Assembly (NCBI RefSeq): GCF_037265215.1
Contig: NZ_CP147737.1
Span: forward strand, 3,442,001-3,506,000
Reading direction: 5' to 3'
Origin: Xenorhabdus griffiniae
GTDB taxonomy: Bacteria > Pseudomonadota > Gammaproteobacteria > Enterobacterales > Enterobacteriaceae
DNA: 64,000 bases
Shown: positions 24,278 to 33,108 of the stretch, piece by piece
Layout: each line of letters begins with the position of its first letter
How positions within the stretch are numbered: the stretch's first letter is position 1
The notes under the pieces: generated by a model
What the model saw: the letters and a program-made list of their open reading frames with translations, nothing else
Database searches by the model: none
Told to the model about the DNA's origin: nothing
Program-made: the position numbers and the translations under genes

Positions 24278-24848
24278 AAATTTATATCGACGGGCCATGA
24301 TGATGCTCGGTTTAGGCAGGGTAACGACGTGTAACGATACAGGCGTTATCCAGCAGGTACAGTATCAGACTGCGATGGAGGTTCGGGATAATACCAAACG
24401 CGTCGCCGAGTTTGGATTCTCGTCAGGATTGCCCGCCAATACTGATGTGGTGCTGGCGTTCCTAGGGGGAGATCGCTCCAATGCCGTGGTGATTGGCAGT
24501 AATCATCAACACTATCGGCACAGGGGATTAAATCCCGGTGAAGTCGTGGTTTATAACCAGTGGGGTTTGCATATCCTGCTGACTGAATCGGGGATTACGG
24601 TGGAGGCTCAGGGACAGCCTGTTACAGTCAATAATGCCGCTCAGGTAACGGTTAATGCCTCAACGGAGGTTTTGCTGAATACACCCGTGTTACGAGTTTC
24701 TGGTGATATTATTGATAACTGTAACAGCAACAAAACCACGATGAAACAGCTACGGGATTCATATAACAGACATACCCATCCGGTTTCCGGTGTGAAATCA
24801 GGCGGTTCTACCGTGACCAGCCAGGTTACAGGAGAGACTGTCAAATGA
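24264..24848 (+). CDS. Baseplate spike protein (Mu gp45 family)
   Basis: I chose the ATG at 24264, following GGAGG and overlapping the end of gpP, giving 194 residues (MEITKNLYRRAMMMLGLGRV). An N-terminal OB-like domain is followed by a repetitive beta region (VTVNNAAQVTVNASTEVLLN) that makes the trimeric needle. The C-terminus carries THPVSGVKSGGSTVTSQ, where an HxH-type metal tip could form (RHTH). It punctures the outer membrane on tail contraction. The next gene starts at its stop (ATGA). Confidence 0.85.
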   Translation: MEITKNLYRRAMMMLGLGRVTTCNDTGVIQQVQYQTAMEVRDNTKRVAEFGFSSGLPANTDVVLAFLGGDRSNAVVIGSNHQHYRHRGLNPGEVVVYNQWGLHILLTESGITVEAQGQPVTVNNAAQVTVNASTEVLLNTPVLRVSGDIIDNCNSNKTTMKQLRDSYNRHTHPVSGVKSGGSTVTSQVTGETVK

Positions 24849-25291
24849 GTGACATAACATCATGGTGGGATGTGAAAAATATCCATGCTGACTGGTCGAT
24901 TGGGCGCGGGGATTTGATGACCGGAAACGACCTGCAAACCGCCATTATTATCAGTTTATTTACGGACCGACAGGCGCGGGCGGATGATGAAATTGACGGC
25001 ACAGATCGGCGTGGTTGGTGGGGTGATAGTGAGTCCGATTATCAGATAGGGTCACGGTTGTGGCTGCTCCATCGGCAAAAATTAACCACTGCTGTAGCGT
25101 TGGCCGCCGAGGACTATGCACGGGAGGCGCTGCAATGGATGCTGGACGATGGTGTCGCAGCCTCTATTGATATCCGTACCCAGATTGTCTGGCCAAACCG
25201 GTTAAACATGATTATTCGTTATCAGCGTCCGGGGCGGGATAACGAGGATTTGCGTTTTTTTTGGGTCTGGGAGCGAGAAAATGCCGTTTAA
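24845..25291 (+). CDS. Baseplate wedge-like protein (Mu gp46 family)
   Basis: The 148-residue protein starts MSDITSWWDVKNIHADWSIG and has the GDLMTGNDLQTAIIISLFTD and RRGWWGD segments of the gp46 family. It is a small baseplate component equivalent to gp25-type wedge proteins. Its ATG overlaps the spike gene stop and its end overlaps gp47. Confidence 0.88.
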   Translation: MSDITSWWDVKNIHADWSIGRGDLMTGNDLQTAIIISLFTDRQARADDEIDGTDRRGWWGDSESDYQIGSRLWLLHRQKLTTAVALAAEDYAREALQWMLDDGVAASIDIRTQIVWPNRLNMIIRYQRPGRDNEDLRFFWVWERENAV

Positions 25292-26420
25292 ACGAAAAAC
25301 CCTCACCGAACTACGGGCACAGAACCGCAGTTATTTGCAGTCAGAATTGCAGGAGGCCGGACCGTTATTGCGTTTTTCCAATATGGGCGTACTGGCTGAT
25401 ATGGATGCGGGGATGGCTCATTTGCATTACGGCTATCTGGATTATATCGCCAAACAAACTACGCCGTTTACGTCCACGGATGAATGGCTGGCAGGCTGGG
25501 CGGCATTAAAAAAAATTTTCCGCAAACCGGCGATGGCAGCCGCGTGTGAACAGTATCAGTTCACGGGCGTAGCAGGCACCATTATTCCTGCTGGTACGAT
25601 ATTGAATCGAGGTGATGGTTACCAGTATAAAACACTCATTGAAACACGCATTGATGCCAGCGGACACGGCAATACCCGCCTGATTGCATTATTACCTGCG
25701 AGTACAGACGATGACGCCGGAGGCGGTGCAGCAGGCAATGCACCAGCTGGTACGGTATTAACATTGGATCAGAGTATTGCCGGTGTGGATGTGGAGGGGC
25801 GGGCAATTGTCGCAATAACCGGTGGGACTGATATTGAGCGTGAATCAGATTTTCGCTCCCGTATGCTCCTTGCCTATCAGGGTTCACCGCAGGGCGGTTC
25901 TGATGACGATTATAAACAGTGGGCGCTGGCTGTATCAGGAATTACCCGTGCATGGGTCAGACCCAGAGCGGCGGGCGCTGGGACGGTCGGTATTTACATT
26001 ATGTGCGACAACAACGGACAGGGTGGTTTTCCCATCGGGACGGATGGGGTTTCATCTCACGAGTCATACGCTGTTCATGCCACAGGGGATCAGTTGCGTG
26101 TCGCTGATTACATCTATCGGTTACGGCCAACTACCGCATTAGTTTGGGCGTTATCACCAATAAAACGCACCATCAATTTTACCATTAATGGTATTGCGCA
26201 TGTTGGAACGGACGTAACGGGTAAAATTGCGGCGGCAATTGATAATGTGCTGTTTGAACATGGCAATCCTGATGGAACAGGACGGATATTCATATCCGAT
26301 TTGCAATACGCCATTGCGGATGTGCCAGGAACAGCAGGTTTTGTCATCACATCACCAGCAACCAATATTGAATTATCAGTAGGGCATTTGCCGATTAGAG
26401 GTGAGGTGCGATACACGTGA
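25281..26420 (+). CDS. Baseplate protein (Mu gp47 / gpJ family)
   Basis: The 379-residue protein starts MPFKRKTLTELRAQNRSYLQ and shows the baseplate J pattern (GTIIPAGTILNRGDGYQYKT, ESDFRSRMLLAYQGSPQGGS and AWVRPRAAGAGTVGIYIMCD). It forms the wedges that join the hub to the fibres. It overlaps gp46 by 11 bases and gp48 by four. Length is normal for the family. Confidence 0.9.
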   Translation: MPFKRKTLTELRAQNRSYLQSELQEAGPLLRFSNMGVLADMDAGMAHLHYGYLDYIAKQTTPFTSTDEWLAGWAALKKIFRKPAMAAACEQYQFTGVAGTIIPAGTILNRGDGYQYKTLIETRIDASGHGNTRLIALLPASTDDDAGGGAAGNAPAGTVLTLDQSIAGVDVEGRAIVAITGGTDIERESDFRSRMLLAYQGSPQGGSDDDYKQWALAVSGITRAWVRPRAAGAGTVGIYIMCDNNGQGGFPIGTDGVSSHESYAVHATGDQLRVADYIYRLRPTTALVWALSPIKRTINFTINGIAHVGTDVTGKIAAAIDNVLFEHGNPDGTGRIFISDLQYAIADVPGTAGFVITSPATNIELSVGHLPIRGEVRYT

Positions 26421-27013
26421 AACAATACAGTGTGAATAATTATACCGTTGCGCTGAATGGGTTATTACCAACAGGCATGGCATGGACGCGTCAGCCAAAA
26501 TCGATAATGCGTGTGGTTATTCGGGCTATGGCGCGTAGTTATCAGCGGAGTGATCAGGACAGCCATTTGTTGTTAGAGGGCAGTTTCCCTGCGACGGCGA
26601 CCATTATGTTACCAGAATGGGAAAAATCTCTGGGGCTGCCTGATGACTGCGCGATTGGGGAAATTGACAGTATTTCATTGCGGCAAAAATCCGTTGTTTC
26701 TAAATTGCTGCGAACGGGCGGCCAGTCGAATGAGTATTTTATTGGTTTAGCGGCTGAGCTGGGATTTAAAATAACGATCACCGAATTTAGGCAGGCGCGC
26801 GCGGGCATGTCCGCATGTGGGGCGGCGATTAATGGCGATGACTGGCCGTTTGTCTGGCGTATTAATGCGCCGACAACAACGATTAATTACGCCGTTGCAG
26901 GTGGGAGTTATTGCGGTGACCCATTGCGTTCGTGGGGAAATAAAAAACTCGAATGCCAATTCCGAAAAATTAGTCCATCTCATACCATTCTACAATTTGG
27001 TTATAACCATTAA
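26417..27013 (+). CDS. Tail protein (Mu gp48 / DUF2313 family)
   Basis: The 198-residue protein has the YmfQ/DUF2313 pattern: YTVALNGLLPTGMAWTR near the start, PEWEKSLGLPDDC in the middle and a conserved CG...W C-terminal part (GDPLRSWGNKKLECQFRKIS, PSHTILQFGY). It links the baseplate to the tail fibre. The ATG overlaps the gp47 stop. The fibre gene follows after 49 bases. Confidence 0.88.
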   Translation: MKQYSVNNYTVALNGLLPTGMAWTRQPKSIMRVVIRAMARSYQRSDQDSHLLLEGSFPATATIMLPEWEKSLGLPDDCAIGEIDSISLRQKSVVSKLLRTGGQSNEYFIGLAAELGFKITITEFRQARAGMSACGAAINGDDWPFVWRINAPTTTINYAVAGGSYCGDPLRSWGNKKLECQFRKISPSHTILQFGYNH

Positions 27014-27062
27014 TTAATAATCAATTCAATTTATTATCACCTTAACTGAGTGAGGATTTTCT

Positions 27063-28229
27063 ATGCAAAAAATAGGTGACGTGACAAACACCGCTGACAG
27101 CAATGGTGAATTCACGAATGGGAACGTGGCTGCAGGTGTGCCACCGACGTTGTTAGAGGCGCAGTGGTTTAATAGCGTCCAGCGAGAAATCATTAATGCA
27201 TTGGCAGCGGCTGGAATACAACCAAATAAAAATAATGATGCGCAATTATCTGAGGCAATTAGGAAATTAATTTCCAGTGGAGCGCTCGAAAAATCCCGTA
27301 ACGGCGCAGATATCCCCAACAAATCTGAGTTTGTGAAAAACCTCGGTTTAGCGGGAACCCAGCGACTGGCGGAAAATGCCTTATCCAAAAAAGCGAATGG
27401 GGCAGATATTGAGGATAAAACAAAATTTATTGATAACATAGGGTTAAAAGATACTGTTAATAGGGCATATAACGCGTTAAACAAATACGCTAACGGTGCG
27501 GACATTACCGATAAATCGGTGTTTGTGAGCAACCTAAATTTCATGGACCAGGTAATTCGAACTGATCTGATTAACGGTAATCAACAACGTATTCAGAGCG
27601 AGTTAATAGTAGATAATCGTCTAACTGTGACGAACGAAGTGTACTGTCAGTCGGGAAATGCAGCTATTGCATTGAAATCAACAAAAGGCGGTCCCCACAT
27701 AGCGTACACTTGGAATAATTCCCAATGGCATGATGTGCGCTTTCCGGAAGGCAAAGGAACCGCCATCGTTTTAGGCGCTAATTGCTGGATAACCGGGGAT
27801 GGTTACCTGAAATTAGCCTCGCCCATTATCAAAATTTGGCGTGAGGGTAAATTTGAAACCAATAACGAGTCTGAAGGTGCTATCGTGGAGCGTTTGTCCG
27901 AGGGTATTTATCTCATCAAAAACGTGCTGGGATTCAATGCCGATGCCGCATGGGGCGGAGTCGATGGTGGGGTTGAGATACCGCTGTGCAAAAATAAATT
28001 ACCGTTGATTTGGGTCGATTACCGCGTGTTACCCGACGGTTCAATCAAATTGATGACCTATCACCGTGAACATGCAGATGCCCCCGCATTCGCCAGAAAT
28101 GTACGTGAGGGCTATGCCGACGGCGACCCAATTGATATTCCCAGTGGTAGATTTATTTCCGTTCGTGTACAAATGCCGGAAAATTCTATTTGGAATCAAC
28201 AGCAACGGAAATTAGCTGAATCAAAATAG
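27063..28229 (+). CDS. Tail fibre protein of the Mu-like tail
   Basis: The 388-residue protein has a conserved N-terminal attachment part (MQKIGDVTNTADSNGEFTNG, then VPPTLLEAQWFNSVQREIIN). A stalk with three NGADI...F...NL repeats (residues about 80-165) follows, and then a distinct C-terminal receptor-binding part. The N-terminal type is shared with many Mu- and Xenorhabdus-type fibres. No assembly gene follows on the same strand; a convergent one lies 28 bases away. The first stalk repeat contains a 21-bp stretch (27330-27350) found inverted and in frame in the other fibre gene. Confidence 0.85.
   Translation: MQKIGDVTNTADSNGEFTNGNVAAGVPPTLLEAQWFNSVQREIINALAAAGIQPNKNNDAQLSEAIRKLISSGALEKSRNGADIPNKSEFVKNLGLAGTQRLAENALSKKANGADIEDKTKFIDNIGLKDTVNRAYNALNKYANGADITDKSVFVSNLNFMDQVIRTDLINGNQQRIQSELIVDNRLTVTNEVYCQSGNAAIALKSTKGGPHIAYTWNNSQWHDVRFPEGKGTAIVLGANCWITGDGYLKLASPIIKIWREGKFETNNESEGAIVERLSEGIYLIKNVLGFNADAAWGGVDGGVEIPLCKNKLPLIWVDYRVLPDGSIKLMTYHREHADAPAFARNVREGYADGDPIDIPSGRFISVRVQMPENSIWNQQQRKLAESK
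27330..27350 (+). repeat. Inverted repeat arm in fibre gene 1
   Basis: These 21 bases encode FVKNLGL and are the exact reverse complement of 29309-29329, which encodes the same seven residues in the convergent fibre gene. Imperfect similarity extends about 45 bases further on the stalk side. Recombination between the arms would invert about 2 kb and keep both genes in frame. Confidence 0.75.
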
Positions 28230-28232
28230 TGT

Positions 28233-28253
28233 TTAGGGGCACGCAGCCCCTAA
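28233..28253. terminator. Hairpin between convergent fibre and assembly genes
   Basis: TTAGGGG and CCCCTAA form a 7-bp stem with a 7-base loop in the 27-base gap between two convergent genes. It lacks a long T run but is well placed to end both transcripts. Confidence 0.5.
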
Positions 28254-28256
28254 TTG

Positions 28257-28850
28257 CTACTCCGGCGCTTTAGGCCAGTCAATGTTTGGTGCTGTCGAAC
28301 AATCTACGCGGTTTAATAAAACGCAGTACCGTTTCCATTCTGTCAGTTTGCTCTGTTCCGTATCCGTCGCCATCTGGAGATCGACAGCGTATTGCAGCGG
28401 GGCAATGGCATTTGCCGCCTGCGTCATTAGGTGCCGTTTCCGGGATTCCGCCTGTTGCTGTTCATGCTGGCGTTGTGCCTGAATATCTGTTACCCACCAT
28501 TTGCCATTCCATTTGTCAAATGGTGTTGTGGGTGCCTCCGGCGCTGTTTTCGACGGATAATCACCGAGCGCTGTAATCACCTGTGCGGCACCTGTTTCAA
28601 TACTGTAAACAGTTTCGCCGCGGTGATCTGCGACGTACTCCCACGCGGACAAATCTGCCGTTCGGCAAATGGCATAACCCTGTTTGTGGTCACCCGGCGC
28701 ATCAATACACGAGTGAGCCGGAATCCCCAGACCGACGAGTAAAAACTCCACAGATGCAGAACTATATTCTCGCGTTTCGCTGTGATAATTATAAACAGTA
28801 ATATTACCTGCGACAGTGGCGATATGATTTTTGTCTAATTTTGCCGTCAT
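28257..28850 (-). CDS. Tail fibre assembly protein (Tfa / P2 gpG family)
   Basis: The 197-residue protein has the Caudo_TAP pattern: TVYNYHSETREYSSASVEF, LGIPAHSCIDAPGDHKQGYA and a C-terminal helical part (LTEWKRYCVLLNRVDCSTAP, then IDWPKAPE). Such chaperones help fold or cap the receptor-binding end of the fibre. It is translationally coupled to the fibre gene on the same strand (TAATG overlap). After inversion of the segment bounded by the 21-bp repeats it would lie downstream of the Mu-like fibre instead. Confidence 0.88.
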   Translation of the reverse strand: MTAKLDKNHIATVAGNITVYNYHSETREYSSASVEFLLVGLGIPAHSCIDAPGDHKQGYAICRTADLSAWEYVADHRGETVYSIETGAAQVITALGDYPSKTAPEAPTTPFDKWNGKWWVTDIQAQRQHEQQQAESRKRHLMTQAANAIAPLQYAVDLQMATDTEQSKLTEWKRYCVLLNRVDCSTAPNIDWPKAPE

Positions 28851-30346
28851 TATACAGCCCTCACAATGTAGTTAAATGCAATGTTACGGGGACGAGTTTC
28901 ATTTCCACCCCCATTCCTAGTTTGATATCTGTTGTTGACGGTTCCATTTTGATCACCTCCACGTCCAATTGCGTTGTCGGTTGACAGTAGTGCGTCCCCT
29001 AATCTGTCATTGGGTGTCAACACCGTGGGATTCCAGGCATCAAACGCGGTGATTCCATGATCATGTGCGCGAAAACTATCATCCTGCCAGCTCAGTAGTT
29101 CGCGTCCGTCATCTATCCCGCGTCCGTCATCCCACCCACGAATAAATTCCCCACGCAAATCCGGTAATCTCAGTGAGGGGTATACACGCGCCAGTTCGGG
29201 ATATTGAGCAGCGGTAAACGTCGCACCATTACATTTCATCCACCCAGCAGGCGGGGTTTCTAATGGCCATGGAATGGGGACTCCAACCGGTAATGCCGAG
29301 CCTGCCGTTAAACCGAGGTTTTTCACAAATTCGTTCTTATTTGGAATATCCGCGCCATTTTTGCTTTTTTCCAAACGGGTGTTGGCATTATTATTTGCAT
29401 TAGCCGCATTTTGGTTTGCAGTGTTAGCTAATGCTTTAGCTTCATTTACTTTAGCGTCAGTTTGTGCTGTGTTATACGCACCAACATCTGTTGCATTCAG
29501 TGCAATATCCGCCGACAGTACTTTTCCATTTACTTTGCGGGTAGAAGGCACGCGAGTGTTTGCATTAGCATTTGCGGCATTTGCCTGTTTTATCGCTTCC
29601 CCAACCTTAGTATCTGTTTCGCCTTTAGAATAAGCTCCAACATCCCCCGCATTCAGTGCAATATCCGCCGACAGCGCCTTACCATTTACCTTACGCCCTG
29701 CCGGAACGCGGCCATTGGCATTATTATCCGCCGCTTTCGCCAAATCATAGGCCGCCTTCACCGCTTTCGGTGTTGCCGCATGAGTTTCGCTATTGCTGTC
29801 CACCGCGCTGCTTAGGATCACAAATCCCTTTTCTTTCAGCGTCGCATCAGGATGGTTACGGCTATTTGCATGTTTCTTAATAGAATCATCAACATACTCA
29901 CGCGTAGCCAAAATCACAGACGGGTCAACTTTCAACGTTACCGCGTTAGCGCTGCTGACAATCAGGATCATGCGGATTGTCTGGGTACGGCCGGAACCTT
30001 CCTGTAATTGGGGTTTGTAGGTTTCCGCGCAGTTACCCACAGCAATCAGAATGCCGTCTTTGTCATACAGGCCAATTTCACGGATCCACCAGCCACCTTC
30101 ATTTTCAGGAATAACCTGTTCCGCAATGATTTGGTTGGTGTTTTTCGGATCAATGCTCAGCGTGTTAATCGCTGCACGACGCTTTTCATTAATCAATTTG
30201 GTTTGTTTGGTGTCCGGTGTCGGCAACTTGCCACCACCATCACCAACGGCCATATGGGTAATTTCAATTTTAGTACCCAAGGCCGCAGCATTTGCTAACT
30301 TATCTGCGCCTAACTGCGTCAGTAGCGCAAAATATTTGGTACTCAT
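28850..30346 (-). CDS. Tail fibre protein (P2 gpH family)
   Basis: The 498-residue protein has the P2 gpH-type N-terminus (STKYFALLTQLGADKLANAA, then EGGWWIREIGLYDKDGILIA). It also has a stalk with two RKVNGK-LSADIALNA-DVGAY repeats and one NGADI...FVKNLGL repeat. A tail-collar C-terminus follows (GWMKCNGATFTAAQYPELAR, LRLPDLRGEFIRGWDDGRGI, ending in AFNYIVRAV). It overlaps gpI by four bases. The 21-bp repeat at 29309-29329 marks the border between stalk and tip. Confidence 0.88.
   Translation of the reverse strand: MSTKYFALLTQLGADKLANAAALGTKIEITHMAVGDGGGKLPTPDTKQTKLINEKRRAAINTLSIDPKNTNQIIAEQVIPENEGGWWIREIGLYDKDGILIAVGNCAETYKPQLQEGSGRTQTIRMILIVSSANAVTLKVDPSVILATREYVDDSIKKHANSRNHPDATLKEKGFVILSSAVDSNSETHAATPKAVKAAYDLAKAADNNANGRVPAGRKVNGKALSADIALNAGDVGAYSKGETDTKVGEAIKQANAANANANTRVPSTRKVNGKVLSADIALNATDVGAYNTAQTDAKVNEAKALANTANQNAANANNNANTRLEKSKNGADIPNKNEFVKNLGLTAGSALPVGVPIPWPLETPPAGWMKCNGATFTAAQYPELARVYPSLRLPDLRGEFIRGWDDGRGIDDGRELLSWQDDSFRAHDHGITAFDAWNPTVLTPNDRLGDALLSTDNAIGRGGDQNGTVNNRYQTRNGGGNETRPRNIAFNYIVRAV
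29309..29329 (-). repeat. Inverted repeat arm in fibre gene 2
   Basis: This is the exact reverse complement of 27330-27350. Everything from here to the collar C-terminus plus the assembly gene lies inside the segment that would invert. Confidence 0.75.
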
Positions 30347-30951
30347 GATCTAATCCTCATGTCATCAATAATATGTACGCCCGCGCCCACGATTTCTGAG
30401 CCGGAGATTGTTACTTGTTCCGGAAAATAAGGGTAAACCGTTAGTTCGTCACCACTGTAAGTCGCCGCCGAATAGTGATATCCACCGCGTGTATCCAGGT
30501 TGATGTCCAACCCAATCAAATGTCGGCTCACTGGCTTGGCATCAAAAATCAGGTTTTCCAACTCCTCGAACATTTCATGGGTGATGCCGTTTTCCAGTAC
30601 ACCGATATCCAGCCGGAAGGTGCCTGGAGCATCGTTGGTTTGCCACCACTCTTTTACGCGGATGAGATAACCCAATGGCTCGACAACTCGCCGAATCGCA
30701 CCAATTGTTCCTTTATGTTTATGCAGGAATAACGAACTTTTGATCACTTCCCTTTTGGTGCTCTCAGACCAACGTTCGTCCCAGCGATCGACTGACCACG
30801 CCCAGGCCAGATAAGGCAGTAGTGATGCCGGACAAGTGTCTGGGTCCCACAACTCGCGTAAGGGAACCTTGACCTGCTGCAATTCAGCGCAGGCTTTGGC
30901 CGCTGCAAGTTCTAGCTGAGTCGAGCCCATCGGCAGAAGACGATCACTCAT
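30343..30951 (-). CDS. Tail protein I (P2 gpI family)
   Basis: The 202-residue protein starts MSDRLLPMGSTQLELAAAKA and has the gpI signatures (LRELWDPDTCPASLLPYLAW, AWSVDRWDERWSESTKREVI, KHKGTIGAIRRVVEPLGYLI). It sits between baseplate wedge gpJ and the fibre. It overlaps both neighbours, as in P2. Confidence 0.9.
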   Translation of the reverse strand: MSDRLLPMGSTQLELAAAKACAELQQVKVPLRELWDPDTCPASLLPYLAWAWSVDRWDERWSESTKREVIKSSLFLHKHKGTIGAIRRVVEPLGYLIRVKEWWQTNDAPGTFRLDIGVLENGITHEMFEELENLIFDAKPVSRHLIGLDINLDTRGGYHYSAATYSGDELTVYPYFPEQVTISGSEIVGAGVHIIDDMRIRS

Positions 30952-31852
30952 CCGAACCTCCCATCGTCAGGGTAGCTTTGGTGCAGTAAGATGCCTGAGT
31001 TTTATCCAGCACTACGTCTTTCAACGGCGCTTTCAATTCCACACGCTGGATACCTTCCACATGCAGTGCGGCATAAATCGCTGACAAACGAATGTCACGC
31101 CCCAGACGGTGCTGTGCTTCAACATAGTGTTTCAATCGCTGTTCTGCCGCCTTGCGGATAGGTTCTGACTCTGGTGTAGGGAAGATGTATAACACCGCGT
31201 CAATTTCATATTCCACAATGCTTGCTGACTGGACTTTCAGACGATCCGCCACTGGACGTACGTTCTCATCGTTCAGCGCTTTTTCGACTATTTCCAACAA
31301 CTCTTTGGAAGCAACCCCCTTGTCTTCCCGCGACATAATGGTCACGGTGACATTCGCTGGCGACGGGCTGATAGCCGAAGCGTCAGCGACACGGCCATCC
31401 GCACTGCGTGCATGGTATTCATACGCGCCAACGGGACCGGCAACGCTCAAACCTTCAAACGCCTGTGGAATGCGTACGCGGTAATCGTTGTCAGATTCCA
31501 TCACCGCTGGTGTCGGTGGCACGGTAGAATTATCCGCAGGATGCAGAACCATACGGGATACATTGTTATTCGCCCCCAACTGATCCAAATCGCTGCCTGT
31601 TGAATAGGCCACCATCACCGCCCGCGCTGCTTCGTTAACCCGTTGACGCAAAAGCAGCTCACGATAAACGTTCTCTTCCAACAGCTTGACCAAAGGTTCA
31701 GATTCCAGTTGCAAAGTACGTGCAATAGCGTCTTGCTGATCTTCTGGATAGAGCGAGATCAAGCCTTTTTTACGCTCTTCCAGCAGTTGTTCGTAATCCA
31801 GTGACTCAACCACATCCGGTGGTGGCAACTGGCTTAAATCGATTGTTGGCAT
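30944..31852 (-). CDS. Baseplate protein J (P2 gpJ family)
   Basis: The 302-residue protein starts MPTIDLSQLPPPDVVESLDY and has the family segments (LRQRVNEAARAVMVAYSTGS, DLDQLGANNNVSRMVLHPAD, GAYEYHARSADGRVADASAI). It is the baseplate wedge component. It follows gpW after 11 bases and overlaps gpI by eight. Length matches P2 gpJ. Confidence 0.92.
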   Translation of the reverse strand: MPTIDLSQLPPPDVVESLDYEQLLEERKKGLISLYPEDQQDAIARTLQLESEPLVKLLEENVYRELLLRQRVNEAARAVMVAYSTGSDLDQLGANNNVSRMVLHPADNSTVPPTPAVMESDNDYRVRIPQAFEGLSVAGPVGAYEYHARSADGRVADASAISPSPANVTVTIMSREDKGVASKELLEIVEKALNDENVRPVADRLKVQSASIVEYEIDAVLYIFPTPESEPIRKAAEQRLKHYVEAQHRLGRDIRLSAIYAALHVEGIQRVELKAPLKDVVLDKTQASYCTKATLTMGGSDE

Positions 31853-31863
31853 GACTTATTACC

Positions 31864-32214
31864 TCACCGGGAATGCCTCACCGGAATAGAAAGTGAAAAT
31901 TCCTTGGCGGATTGATGATAAGTACCCGTAATATCCACCACCATTTTGCCGTCCTGTCGGGTTTCCATCGTGATGGAGGTCAGCATCACGCGTGGCTCCC
32001 AACGGCTGATTGCGGTATAGCTGGCCGCCATAACCTGAAGCCGGAGCGCTGCGTTTTGCGGCCAGTCAATCAGCTCTGACAGCAAAGAGCCGTAGGTACG
32101 ACGTGCGATACGGCTGCCCACAGGGGTTAATAAAATATCGCTGACGGATTGCCGGATATGTGCCAAATCTGTCAGCTCTCGGCCCGTCTGCCGATTCATC
32201 CCCAGATACATCAT
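31864..32214 (-). CDS. Baseplate protein W (P2 gpW / gp25-like)
   Basis: The 116-residue protein starts MMYLGMNRQTGRELTDLAHI and has the gp25 fold signature (RIARRTYGSLLSELIDWPQN, AISRWEPRVMLTSITMETRQ) including the conserved EPR motif. It initiates sheath assembly at the baseplate. Its start overlaps the gpV stop by four bases. Confidence 0.9.
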   Translation of the reverse strand: MMYLGMNRQTGRELTDLAHIRQSVSDILLTPVGSRIARRTYGSLLSELIDWPQNAALRLQVMAASYTAISRWEPRVMLTSITMETRQDGKMVVDITGTYHQSAKEFSLSIPVRHSR

Positions 32215-32846
32215 ACGGGGCCTCCTGATGTGTCACCGCCTGACCTGATGCCGGTGTGTTTATGGGAATCCACGACCACGCCATTGGAACTGAATGTGCC
32301 TCCGGTGTGTTCAATATTGCCTGTCATTTTGCCGCCGTTGCGCACAATCAAGTTGCCTGTGCTCATTAGCTGCGTACAGATGACCTCCGGTGTGTCCAGC
32401 GTAATTCGGGTACTGGCGACACAGGTGATTTCCGGCGCGGTAATATGGACGGAATCCGAAGCAGTCACTGTCGCGGTTTTGATGCCAGTCACAGTCAATG
32501 CGCCAGATTGCGGTTCATACTCCATTACGGCACCATCTGGAAACTTGATATGCGTCGCTTCAGGTGATGTTGATGGCGCCGGAAACTCATCTGAAAAAAT
32601 CGCAGGCAATACAAAGGCGGTGGTCAGCTCTCCGCCTATGGACAGTAATAAAACCTGCTCACCGACACTGGGCGCCCACCATGTGCGGGAGTTTCCCGCT
32701 CTGGATGTCAACCAGTGCAGCCAGTTGGTTTCAAGATTGCCTGTCGCGACGCGGCACATTCCCTTTGTGGTATCCACTTGGGTAATGACGCCGGTTCGGA
32801 TCAGGTTGCGCAATAAGCGCATCAGTTCAGTGAGTTGTGTGTTCAT
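32211..32846 (-). CDS. Baseplate spike protein V (P2 gpV)
   Basis: The 211-residue protein starts MNTQLTELMRLLRNLIRTGV. It has an OB-like domain (RVATGNLETNWLHWLTSRAG, WWAPSVGEQVLLLSIGGELT), a beta-helical needle and a C-terminal DSHKHTGIRSGGDTSGGP with the HxH metal-binding tip. It is the membrane-piercing spike. It leads the surviving V-W-J-I-H-G block. The region just upstream holds a palindromic repeat where P2 would have genes R and S. Confidence 0.92.
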   Translation of the reverse strand: MNTQLTELMRLLRNLIRTGVITQVDTTKGMCRVATGNLETNWLHWLTSRAGNSRTWWAPSVGEQVLLLSIGGELTTAFVLPAIFSDEFPAPSTSPEATHIKFPDGAVMEYEPQSGALTVTGIKTATVTASDSVHITAPEITCVASTRITLDTPEVICTQLMSTGNLIVRNGGKMTGNIEHTGGTFSSNGVVVDSHKHTGIRSGGDTSGGPV

Positions 32847-32932
32847 GACGTAAGAATGCCATGAAATAACAGGCTGGACATTAAACTGGGTTTGTAGGAA
32901 ACAGCATACAAATCCAGAGTGAAAATTGTTTT

Positions 32933-33038
32933 ATGCGCATAAAACTTCAAGTTGCAATTTACAACACGCTATGAAGCTTGATATCTCCCCCGCGAAGCGG
33001 GGAGATATCACATGCATCTTGAAGTGAGATTGGTATAA
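32933..33038. repeat. Palindromic repeat family, copy 1
   Basis: This 106-base element has a centre of CTCCCCCGCGAAGCGGGGAG with GATATC on either side, and outer arms AAACTTCAAGTTGCAATTTA and CATCTTGAAGTGAGATTGG. It fills the gap between the second Rz gene and spike gene V. It belongs to the family found at seven other places in the window. Confidence 0.75.
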
Positions 33039-33108
33039 ATCAATAAAATAAAAGGCCCCCTTTGGAATAAAAGAGGGCCTTGAAAACAGCATTGCAAGTA
33101 AGATGCGA

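Noticed and set aside
32933..33038. ERIC element
   Set aside because: The size is similar, but the centre and arm sequences do not match the ERIC consensus as I know it.
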